Shown here one piece after another: positions 27,440-34,659 of a stretch of 64,000 nucleotides of DNA. The DNA lies in NCBI RefSeq assembly GCF_010499455.1, contig NZ_JAAGOH010000002.1, positions 62,001 to 126,000 on the forward strand. Reading direction: 5' to 3'. The notes beneath the pieces were generated by a model. That model searched no databases, was not told the origin of the DNA, and was given only the letters and a program-made list of their open reading frames with translations. How positions within the stretch are numbered: the stretch's first letter is position 1; each line of letters begins with the position of its first letter. The position numbers and the translations under genes were made by a program. The DNA comes from Ideonella livida. Its GTDB lineage: Bacteria; Pseudomonadota; Gammaproteobacteria; Burkholderiales; Burkholderiaceae_C.

Positions 27440-28237
27440 TCAGGCCTGGGCCAAGCGGGTCAGGGCCGTGGCGTCCAGCACATGGACGGTGTAGCCCTCC
27501 ACGCGGATCATGCCCTGGCCGCTGAAGCTGCGCATCAGCCGCGACAGGGTCTCCGGGGTGATGGCCAGCTGGGAGGCGATGTCCCGCTTGCGCATGGGCA
27601 GCTGCACCACGCTGGCCTGCCCGCAGCGGCCCAGCAGCCAGGCCGCCAGCCGGCCTGGTGCGTCGCGGTGCATCAGGTCATGGGTGTTGAGCGCCATGGC
27701 CCGGCTCTCGCCCGCCAGGGTGAGCAGCAACTGGCGCGACACCAGGGACTGCTCGTCCAGCAGCGCCATCAGAGGCTCGCACGGCAGCTCGATCACCGTG
27801 CTCGGGGTCATGGCGCGCGCGTCTGCGGTGTAGCAGGTGCCCAGCAGGCCGTTGCACAGGTCCAGCCAACCCGGTCCGTGCACATGGCGTTCGGTCCGGA
27901 AACCCCCTTCTTCCTGGCGGTGGCCCACGGCGACGTCGCCCTCGAGCACCAGCACCGGCCCCCGCGCCAGCTCCCCCTGGCAGAAGACCAGGGCCCCGGC
28001 AGGCAGGCGCCGGCCGCGAGCCACCTCGTTGAGCGCGGCGGCATCCTGGGCCGCCAGGTTGGCCCCCCCCAGCGCCGCCGCCCAGCCGCCGACATCGGGC
28101 AGCAGGTGGCGGGGCCCGGCGGGCAGATCGGCCAGCCCGTTCCCGGCCAAGGCGCGGGAACTGGCCCGCAGTCGGGTCAGCGGCGCGCGGTCCGGGGGCA
28201 GGACGGTATCGGACGGGCAGGCGGTCATCGGGTCCAT
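27440..28237 (-). CDS. Crp/Fnr-family transcriptional regulator
   Basis: A 265-residue regulator with a cyclic-nucleotide-binding-like beta barrel (about 65-165) and a C-terminal winged helix (about 180-255). The recognition helix MRKRDIASQLAITPETLSRL contains the E-x-x-S-R pattern that makes FNR-type proteins bind TTGAT half sites. The N-terminal cysteine cluster of FNR itself is absent (only one cysteine in the first 50 residues), so it is not an Fe-S oxygen sensor of the classic kind; a DNR/NNR-like heme or redox sensor is possible. ATG 28237 is preferred; 28309 is an alternative. It converges on the cupredoxin gene. Confidence 0.86.
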   Translation of the reverse strand: MDPMTACPSDTVLPPDRAPLTRLRASSRALAGNGLADLPAGPRHLLPDVGGWAAALGGANLAAQDAAALNEVARGRRLPAGALVFCQGELARGPVLVLEGDVAVGHRQEEGGFRTERHVHGPGWLDLCNGLLGTCYTADARAMTPSTVIELPCEPLMALLDEQSLVSRQLLLTLAGESRAMALNTHDLMHRDAPGRLAAWLLGRCGQASVVQLPMRKRDIASQLAITPETLSRLMRSFSGQGMIRVEGYTVHVLDATALTRLAQA

Positions 28238-28336
28238 GGGGATAGGCGTCTGAAGGCCCCAGGCAGCCCAGCAAGGCTGAGCCGTTCCCACCGGTCGCAC
28301 CGGCAGCAAGCCCGGTCTGTACCGCTGTTGCTACGT

Positions 28337-28380
28337 GGGGCCAGGCTGTCACACTGCGTCGAAATGTGACCCACGGCCCC
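28337..28380. promoter_or_regulatory. Nested inverted repeats upstream of the Crp/Fnr gene
   Basis: Outer arms GGGGCC / GGCCCC (28337-28342, 28375-28380) enclose inner arms GTCACA / TGTGAC (28348-28353, 28365-28370), with bulges of five and four bases and an 11-base loop. The structure sits 100 bp before the Crp/Fnr start in the 280-bp gap to rlmD. No T-tract follows on either strand, so it is not a simple terminator. It may be an operator or an RNA element. Nothing else recognisable is in the gap. Confidence 0.45.
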
Positions 28381-28517
28381 GCGGCGGGCGTTGCGCCAAG
28401 TCAAGCCTGCGCCCGCACCGATCCGCCGTCCCCAAGGAGATGGATCTGGCTCAAGCGGCGCACCCCTGCCCGGAGGTGCACCGCCCGGCCTGCGGCCCGG
28501 CCTACCCCGCCCTGTCC

Positions 28518-29960
28518 TCAGGCGGCTTCGTCCGCGGCCCCCACAACCCCGGGGGCGCCGACGGCGTCGGTCCATCCGGCCAGCGCCTGGGCATCGGGCA
28601 GCACGGCCTCTTCGTCCAGGTCAAAGACCGCCATGCTCTCCACATGCGCGGTATGCGGGAACATGTTGACCACCCCGGCCTGGCTGCAGCGGTAACCCGC
28701 CACATGCACCAGCAGGCCGGCATCGCGCGCCAGCGTGGCCGGGTTGCAGCTCACGTAGACGATGCGCTGCGGGGGCTGCCAGTCGGTGCGGCGCTGGACG
28801 CGCAGCCCTGCCAGGGCCTTGACCAGCGCAAAGGCGCCCTCACGGGGAGGGTCCACCAGCCAGCGGTTGGCCGGACCGTAGGCGACGATGTCCTCAGGCG
28901 CCAGCTCGAAGAGGTTGCGTGCGGCAAAACGCGTTTTGGCCGACAGGCCGTTGGCCTGCGCGTTCTCGCGCGAGCGCTGCACCAGCGCCTCGCTGCCTTC
29001 GATGCCCAGCACGCTGGCGGCCTGGCGGGCCAGGGGCAGCGTGAAGTTACCCAGGCCACAGAACCAGTCGATCACCTGGTCGCTGGGCTGCACCTGCAGC
29101 AGGCGAAGCGCCCGGCCCACCAGCACCTCATTGATCTGGTGGTTGACCTGGGTGAAATCGGTGGGCTTGAAAGGCATGCGCAAATCAAACTCGCGCAGGC
29201 GGTACTCCAGCGTCGGCCCCCCGGCATCCAGCAGGTGGACCGTGTCGGGTCCCTTGGGTTGCAGCCACCACTGCACGTCATGCCGGGCGGCGAAATCGCG
29301 CAGGCGCTGCACATCGTCGGCGCACAGCGGCTCCAGGTGTCTCAGCACCAGCGCGGTGACCCCCTCGCCGACCGCCAACTCAATCTGCGGCAGACGGTCA
29401 CGGGCTTGCATGTCACCGATCAGCGCCCGCAGCGGCATCAACATGGCGCTGACCTTGGGCGGCAGCACCGGACAGGTCTGGATGTCGGCCACGTAGCGTG
29501 ACTTGCGCTCGTGAAAGCCCACCAGCACCGTGCCCTTGCGGGCCACGTGCCGCACCGACAGGCGTGCGCGGTAGCGGTAGCCCCAGGTCGGCCCCTCGAT
29601 GGGCCGCATCATGCGTTCCGGGCGCACCTTGGACAGGTGCTGCAGATTGGTCTCCAGCACCCGCTGCTTGACGGCGACCTGCGCCGCAGCGTCCAGATGC
29701 TGCATCTTGCAACCCCCGCAGGCGCCCTGGTGCAGCCCGAAATGCGGACAGCCCGGTCGCACCCGCTGCGAGCTTTCGCGCCGGATCTCACGCACCACCG
29801 CCTGTTCCCAGCTGTTCTTGCTGCGTCCGACGGTGACCTGGGCTTCTTCGCCGGGCAGAGCGCCCTCGATGAAGACGACCTTGCCTTCGTTGTTGCGGGC
29901 CACGCCCTGTGCATCCAGGTCGAGGGACTCGACCTTCAGCCATTCATCCGCTTGTGTCAT
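28518..29960 (-). CDS. rlmD: 23S rRNA (uracil-1939-C5)-methyltransferase RlmD
   Basis: Uses S-adenosylmethionine to methylate U1939 of 23S rRNA, 480 residues. An N-terminal TRAM-like OB fold covers about 5-58 ([26 protein letters not shown]). An Fe-S cluster motif follows ([17 protein letters not shown] plus QTCPVL). The methyltransferase domain contains [17 protein letters not shown] (SAM binding), [12 protein letters not shown] and the catalytic cysteine in [13 protein letters not shown]. It is the last gene of the surE-pcm-nlpD series, 52 bp after nlpD, in the place where rpoS is expected upstream in many relatives. Confidence 0.95.
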   Translation of the reverse strand: MTQADEWLKVESLDLDAQGVARNNEGKVVFIEGALPGEEAQVTVGRSKNSWEQAVVREIRRESSQRVRPGCPHFGLHQGACGGCKMQHLDAAAQVAVKQRVLETNLQHLSKVRPERMMRPIEGPTWGYRYRARLSVRHVARKGTVLVGFHERKSRYVADIQTCPVLPPKVSAMLMPLRALIGDMQARDRLPQIELAVGEGVTALVLRHLEPLCADDVQRLRDFAARHDVQWWLQPKGPDTVHLLDAGGPTLEYRLREFDLRMPFKPTDFTQVNHQINEVLVGRALRLLQVQPSDQVIDWFCGLGNFTLPLARQAASVLGIEGSEALVQRSRENAQANGLSAKTRFAARNLFELAPEDIVAYGPANRWLVDPPREGAFALVKALAGLRVQRRTDWQPPQRIVYVSCNPATLARDAGLLVHVAGYRCSQAGVVNMFPHTAHVESMAVFDLDEEAVLPDAQALAGWTDAVGAPGVVGAADEAA

Positions 29961-30012
29961 GGCGCGGCATTATCGGCGGCCCGGCCATGCCCGCCGCCAC
30001 CCGCGATGCGCC

Positions 30013-30945
30013 TCAACGCGCCGGCAGGTACTTCGCCGGGTCCACCGGCTTGCCCTGGCGGCGCACCTCAAAGTGGAGCTTGACCCGGTCGGTATCGGAG
30101 CTGCCCATCTCGGCGATCTTCTGACCGCGCTTGACCGTCTGGTCCTCCTTGACCAGGAAGGTCTGGTTATGGGCGTAGGCGGTGAGGAAATTACCGCCGT
30201 GCTTGACGATGATGAGGTTGCCGTAACCGCGCACCCCCGAGCCCACGTACACCACCTGCCCATCGGCCGCGGCCACCACCGGATCGCCGGCCTTGCCGGC
30301 AATGGCGATGCCCTTGCTGAGCTTCTCGTCAAACGCGGTGAGCACACTGCCGCCAGCCGGCCAGGACCAGCGCAGGCCACCTTCGTCGGCTTCGCGCGGC
30401 ACCTCGCGGGCGGGCTCGGCGGCGGGCGGCTTGCCGGTGGCCGCCGGAGCTGCCGCTGCGGCCGTGGCGGCCCCTGGGGCTGCCCCCGGCTTTCCCGCCT
30501 CCAGGGGACGGGCCTCGATGGGGCGGGTCTCGATGCGCGTAGGCCGCACCGGGCTGACCTGCGGCTCGCCCGAAGGCGGCACCACACGCAGCACCTGACC
30601 GACCTCAATCAGGTTGGGATTCTCCAGGTTGTTCCAGCGGGCAATGTCCCGCCAGCCCTGGCCGGTCTCCAGACCGATCCGGGTGAGGGTGTCCCCCGGC
30701 TTGACCATGTACTCGCCGGGCTTGAGCACCACCGGCGCCGCCTCCACGTCGGCAGCCGAGGCGGGCAGCGCAGGACGGCCCGCCGCCGCGGGGCCGGTGG
30801 CCGGACGGGTGGCGCGCGGGGAGACAGCTTGGCGCTGCTCCACCGGCGCATCGGGTCCGGTGGAAGAGCAGGCCGTCACGGCCAAAAAGGTCAAGCAGCA
30901 GGTGGCGGCGCGCCACAGGCGCGGGTTGCTCGCAGTCGATGTCAG
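30013..30945 (-). CDS. nlpD: NlpD-like LysM/M23 lipoprotein, probable amidase activator
   Basis: Murein-associated lipoprotein of the NlpD family, 310 residues from the proposed start. The leader NPRLWRAATCCLTFLAVTAC ends in a lipobox with lipidated Cys. LysM (about 77-122) reads GEYMVKPGDTLTRIG. A proline/alanine linker precedes the LytM/M23 domain (about 190-310), which is degenerate like E. coli NlpD: KGIAIAG replaces the zinc-binding His-x3-Asp, while YAHN and LHFEVRRQGKPVDPAKYLP remain. So it probably activates an amidase rather than cutting murein. No ATG fits; CTG at 30945 has GGAGG five bases ahead, whereas TTG at 30894 would truncate the signal's charged region. Confidence 0.85.
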   Translation of the reverse strand: MTSTASNPRLWRAATCCLTFLAVTACSSTGPDAPVEQRQAVSPRATRPATGPAAAGRPALPASAADVEAAPVVLKPGEYMVKPGDTLTRIGLETGQGWRDIARWNNLENPNLIEVGQVLRVVPPSGEPQVSPVRPTRIETRPIEARPLEAGKPGAAPGAATAAAAAPAATGKPPAAEPAREVPREADEGGLRWSWPAGGSVLTAFDEKLSKGIAIAGKAGDPVVAAADGQVVYVGSGVRGYGNLIIVKHGGNFLTAYAHNQTFLVKEDQTVKRGQKIAEMGSSDTDRVKLHFEVRRQGKPVDPAKYLPAR

Positions 30946-30967
30946 GGCAGCCTCCGGCAGCGGGGAT

Positions 30968-31804
30968 TCAGGCGACGCCGGATTTTAGTGGGACGAACTG
31001 CACCGCCTCGCCCACGGTGCGGCGCCAGCCGTCCTTGAGCCGGTCCACGACGATCAGCACCTGGCCCAGGCCGTTGGGCGCGCGGGCCGGCGCCACGATC
31101 CGCCCCCCCACGGCAAGCTGCTCCATCCAGGCAAGGGGGATGTCCTCCCCGCCTGCGGCGGCGATGATGCTGTCGAAGGGGCCGGCCTCCGCATGCCCCA
31201 GCATGCCGTCGCCCGCCACCAACGTGCACGGCACCGGCAGTTGGAAGTGGCTGAGGTGCCGGCAGGCCAGCTCGTGCAAGGCCAGGAGCCGCTCCACCGA
31301 CACCACCGAGGTGGCCAGGGCGCACAGCACCGCGGTCTGGTAGCCGCAGCCCGTCCCCACCTCCAGCACACGCCCCAGGTGGCCCTGGGCGCGGGCGGTG
31401 TCTCCCAACATCAGCCACTCCAGCATGCGGGCCACGACGGAAGGCTTGGAGATGGTCTGACCCAGCCCGATGGGCAGGCTGGTGTCCTCATAGGCCTGGG
31501 CCGCCAGCGCGGAATCGACGAAGACATGGCGCGGCACATGGCTCATGGCCTGCAGCACCGGCGCGCAGGAGATCCCGTCGGCACGCAAACGCACGATCAT
31601 GCGCTGACGCACCGCCGCGGTGTCCAGCCCCAGGCCGGTGGGCGCCGTGCGGCGCTGCGCGTCGCGGGCAGCCTCGGCCAGCGGCCTTTGGGGCCGCAGG
31701 GGCTGCGGCCGGCGTTCGGCAGCGGCAGCCGCCGGCTGCAGACCGGCCGGAAAACGCGGTCGCTGACGGGGGGGGTCGCCGCTCACGGCGCGCTCCTGCC
31801 CCAT
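30968..31804 (-). CDS. pcm: Protein-L-isoaspartate O-methyltransferase
   Basis: Repairs isoaspartyl residues in aged proteins using S-adenosylmethionine, 278 residues. The core (about 66-278) matches the usual 208-residue enzyme: RMIVRLRADGI, HVPRHVFVDSALAAQAYEDT, LPIGLGQTISKPSVVARM, and the SAM motif RVLEVGTGCGYQTAVL. The first 65 residues are an extra arginine/proline/alanine-rich stretch, not part of the known fold and probably disordered; a downstream start without it is possible but no better ribosome site is evident. It follows surE by 13 bp and precedes nlpD by 22 bp. Confidence 0.92.
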   Translation of the reverse strand: MGQERAVSGDPPRQRPRFPAGLQPAAAAAERRPQPLRPQRPLAEAARDAQRRTAPTGLGLDTAAVRQRMIVRLRADGISCAPVLQAMSHVPRHVFVDSALAAQAYEDTSLPIGLGQTISKPSVVARMLEWLMLGDTARAQGHLGRVLEVGTGCGYQTAVLCALATSVVSVERLLALHELACRHLSHFQLPVPCTLVAGDGMLGHAEAGPFDSIIAAAGGEDIPLAWMEQLAVGGRIVAPARAPNGLGQVLIVVDRLKDGWRRTVGEAVQFVPLKSGVA

Positions 31805-31817
31805 GGGCGGGCGAACT

Positions 31818-32594
31818 TCAGACCGCCCCCATCAGACGACGGCGCCAACCGGGCAGCCCGGCATGATCGGTCAGGTCCACCTGCAGCGGGGTGATCGAGA
31901 TGCGCCCTTGGGCGATGGCGTTGAAGTCGGTGCCCTCGCCGGCATCCAGGGCCTCGCCGGCCGCCCCGATCCAGTAGAGCGGGTCACCGCGCGGGCTTTC
32001 CTGGCGGATGACCGGAGCGCTGGGATGGCGCCGGCCCAGGCGGGTGACCTGCCAGGGCAGGCTGGCGGCATCGGGCCGGTTGGGGATGTTGACGTTGAGC
32101 AGCCAGGGCCGGTCGCCGGGCGCCCGCATCTGCAGCGCCGGCAGCAGCGAACGCACCACGGCCAGGGCCACCTCGGCTGCGGCCTCCAGGTGGGTCCAAC
32201 CCTTGTCGACCTGCGAGAAGGCGATGGCGGGGATGCCGAACTGATGACCCTCCATGGCCGCGGCGACGGTGCCCGAATACAGGGTGTCGTCGCCCATGTT
32301 GGCCCCCTGGTTGATGCCGGAGACAACCAGATCAGGCCGCTGCGCCAACAGACCGGTGAGCGCCACGTGGACACTGTCGGTGGGCGTGCCGTTGACGTAC
32401 CGGAACCCGGTCTGCTCACCACCGGCGGCCTCCAGCACCGACAGCGGACGGTGCAGGCTCAGGGAGTTGGAGGTGCCGCTGGCGTTCTGCTCCGGCGCGA
32501 CCACCTCGACCTCGCCCAAGTTCCGCATGACCCGGGCCAGGGCGGCCAGTCCGGGGGCCAGGTAACCATCGTCGTTGGCGATCAGGATGCGCAT
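31818..32594 (-). CDS. surE: 5'/3'-nucleotidase SurE
   Basis: Stationary-phase survival nucleotidase, 258 residues, removing phosphate from nucleoside monophosphates. The metal site is at the N terminus, [16 protein letters not shown], with the Asp pair at residues 8-9. The motifs [16 protein letters not shown] and [16 protein letters not shown] with [10 protein letters not shown] complete the SurE signature. It is the first gene of surE-pcm-nlpD-rlmD and is divergent from the quinone oxidoreductase gene, with 108 bp between. Confidence 0.96.
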   Translation of the reverse strand: MRILIANDDGYLAPGLAALARVMRNLGEVEVVAPEQNASGTSNSLSLHRPLSVLEAAGGEQTGFRYVNGTPTDSVHVALTGLLAQRPDLVVSGINQGANMGDDTLYSGTVAAAMEGHQFGIPAIAFSQVDKGWTHLEAAAEVALAVVRSLLPALQMRAPGDRPWLLNVNIPNRPDAASLPWQVTRLGRRHPSAPVIRQESPRGDPLYWIGAAGEALDAGEGTDFNAIAQGRISITPLQVDLTDHAGLPGWRRRLMGAV

Positions 32595-32702
32595 CGGCCG
32601 ATCATAGCGGCCCACTGGCCGCGGGGTCACCTGCGCGACGGCCCGGCCCGGGCCCCCCCCGTAGCATCCACCGCGCACCCGCACCATCACAGGAGACAAG
32701 GC

Positions 32703-33692
32703 ATGCAAGCATGGCTGTGCGAACGACTTGACGGGCCTGAGGCCCTGCGCTGGGCGGAGCTGCCCGACCCCGAGCCCGGCCCGGGCGAGGTCCGGGTTCG
32801 GGTGGCCGCCGCCAGCCTGAACTTCCCTGATCTGTTGATCACTCAGGGCAAGTACCAAGCCCGACCCGCCTTGCCCTTTGTGCCCGGGGCGGAATTTGCC
32901 GGGGTGGTGGATGCCGTGGGCGCGCAGGTGCGTGGCTGGCAACCTGGCCAACGGGTGATTGCCATAGGTGGCACCGGCGGTTTGGGCACCCAGGCGGTGG
33001 TGCCGGCCGAACGGCTGCTGCCCCTGCCCGCTGGTTTCCCGATGCACGAGGCGGCCGCCTTCGTGTTCACCTATGGCACCTCCCACCATGCCCTGATCGA
33101 CCGGGGTGCCCTCAAGGCTGGAGAGACGGTGCTGATCCTCGGTGCCGCCAGCGGCGTGGGCACCGCCGCCCTCCAGATCGCCCGGCAGGCCGGAGCCCGG
33201 GTCATCGCCGTGGCCTCCACGCCGCACAAACGCCAGGCCTGCCTGGACCTGGGCGCGCAGGCCGCCATTGCCGCCGACCCGCAGGAGCTGCGGGCACAGG
33301 TCACGACATTGACCGAAGGGCGCGGGGTCGATGTGGTGTACGACGCGGTGGGCGGCGCACTGGCCGAGCCGGCCCTGCGCAGCCTGGCCTGGCGCGGTCG
33401 CTACCTGGTGGTGGGCTTCGCCTCGGGCCAGATCCCGGCCCTGCCCTTCAACCTGGCCTTGCTCAAGGGAGCCAGCATCGTCGGCGTGTTTTGGGGCGAC
33501 TTCATGCGCCGGGAGCCGCAAGCCGCCACCCAAGCCCTGGCCGCCCTGTTCGAGGGGCATGCCCAAGGGGCGCTGAGGCCTCATCTGGACCAGGTGCTGC
33601 CCCTGGCGCGGCTGCCCGAGGCCTTCACCCGCATGGCCAGCCGCCAGGTGGTCGGCAAGCTGGTGCTGGAGATCGATCCCGCCCTGTGCTGA
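32703..33692 (+). CDS. NADPH:quinone oxidoreductase family protein (zinc-free MDR)
   Basis: A 329-residue medium-chain dehydrogenase/reductase. The GroES-like N domain includes [24 protein letters not shown] and [15 protein letters not shown]; the Rossmann domain has [32 protein letters not shown] (split here around residues 140-170). The zinc-binding cysteines and histidines of alcohol dehydrogenases are missing, which places it with quinone oxidoreductases. Likely NADPH-dependent reduction of quinones or enoyl/enal compounds. AGGAGA lies before the ATG. Confidence 0.92.
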   Translation: MQAWLCERLDGPEALRWAELPDPEPGPGEVRVRVAAASLNFPDLLITQGKYQARPALPFVPGAEFAGVVDAVGAQVRGWQPGQRVIAIGGTGGLGTQAVVPAERLLPLPAGFPMHEAAAFVFTYGTSHHALIDRGALKAGETVLILGAASGVGTAALQIARQAGARVIAVASTPHKRQACLDLGAQAAIAADPQELRAQVTTLTEGRGVDVVYDAVGGALAEPALRSLAWRGRYLVVGFASGQIPALPFNLALLKGASIVGVFWGDFMRREPQAATQALAALFEGHAQGALRPHLDQVLPLARLPEAFTRMASRQVVGKLVLEIDPALC

Positions 33693-33728
33693 GCCTGGCG
33701 TGCAGCTGGGCGCGCAACCCCGTCCTTT

Positions 33729-33769
33729 GGGGGGGAAGCCCCCTGCCCGGGGGGCCTGAGCCAGGGGGG
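33729..33769 (+). other. G-run-rich stretch upstream of the NarL-type regulator
   Basis: Three runs of six or seven guanines occur at 33729-33735, 33749-33754 and 33764-33769, with interspersed C-runs (GGGGG-AAG-CCCCC can form a hairpin). The stretch lies in the 173-bp gap before the response-regulator gene. It could form a stem or a quadruplex in the leader RNA, or simply be low-complexity GC sequence. No promoter is evident otherwise. Confidence 0.3.
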
Positions 33770-33865
33770 TGCGCTGCTAGAGTAGCGGCCAACGTCCGCC
33801 GGCCTTCGGGGCCGGCGGCCCCCACCGCCCGACCCAACCGCCCCGCCCCCTAGGGAGAACCCAAC

Positions 33866-34609
33866 ATGACCGTCAAGGTGCTGATCCTTGAAGACAACCC
33901 GGTGGCCCGGGGCTTCCTGTCCCGCGTGCTCAAGGAAGCCTTCAGCGACCCCATCTCCATCACCGAGGCCGGTGACCTGGAGACCGCCCGCGCCCAGATC
34001 GCCCTGACCGGGCCCGGCGGCCTGCATGGCACCGATCCCTTCAAGCTGATGCTCCTGGACCTGGAGCTACCCGATGGCAACGGCATGGAGCTGCTGGCCG
34101 AACTGGGACAGTACCCCGCCACCAAGGTCGTCACCACCCTCTATTCGGACGACGACCATCTCTTCCCCGCCCTGCAGTGCGGTGCCGACGGCTACCTGCT
34201 CAAAGAAGACCGCTTCGAAGTGCTGGTCGAGGAACTGCGCAAGATCGTGCTGGGCCAGCCCCCGCTCTCGCCCGCCATCGCGCGCCGTCTGCTGACGCAT
34301 TTCCGCCACGGCGGCTCGGGCGACGGCGCCGCGCCGCTGGCCCCCTCGCTCACGGCCGCCCCCGCCCCGGCCACCAGCACCAAGGCCCCGGTGCAGATCG
34401 AGCAGAAGGTGGAACTGCCCCACCTGACCCCGCGCGAGATCGAGGTGCTGACCTACCTAAGCAAGGGATTCACCATCAAGGAGATCGCCAACCTGATGGG
34501 CATCAAGTGGTTCACGGTGAACGACCACATCAAGTCGATCTACCGCAAGCTCAACGTCTCCAGCCGCGCCGAGGCGGCCGTGCTGGCCAGCAAGCAAGGT
34601 TTGGTCTGA
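33866..34609 (+). CDS. NarL/LuxR-type response regulator
   Basis: A 247-residue DNA-binding response regulator. The receiver (1-125) has the acidic pocket at residues 9-10 (LEDN) and phospho-acceptor Asp65 in LMLLDLELPDG, with LLKEDRF near its end. A 40-residue alanine/proline linker (about 150-180) is longer than usual. The LuxR/GerE HTH (about 185-247) is LTPREIEVLTYLSKGFTIKEI and VNDHIKSIYRKLNVSSRAEA. The kinase encoded 50 bp downstream is its likely partner. AGGGAG lies before the ATG. Confidence 0.93.
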   Translation: MTVKVLILEDNPVARGFLSRVLKEAFSDPISITEAGDLETARAQIALTGPGGLHGTDPFKLMLLDLELPDGNGMELLAELGQYPATKVVTTLYSDDDHLFPALQCGADGYLLKEDRFEVLVEELRKIVLGQPPLSPAIARRLLTHFRHGGSGDGAAPLAPSLTAAPAPATSTKAPVQIEQKVELPHLTPREIEVLTYLSKGFTIKEIANLMGIKWFTVNDHIKSIYRKLNVSSRAEAAVLASKQGLV

Positions 34610-34626
34610 ACCTGTCCTGATCTCCC

Positions 34627-34643
34627 GGCCCGCCGGGCGGGCC
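34627..34643. other. GC-rich palindrome between response regulator and kinase genes
   Basis: GGCCCGCC and GGCGGGCC form a perfect 8-bp dyad around a single G, in the 50-bp gap before the kinase GTG start. In RNA it could form a stem-loop and lower kinase translation relative to the regulator. There is no T-tract. Confidence 0.35.
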
Positions 34644-34659
34644 GCTGCCGGAAGCGCGC

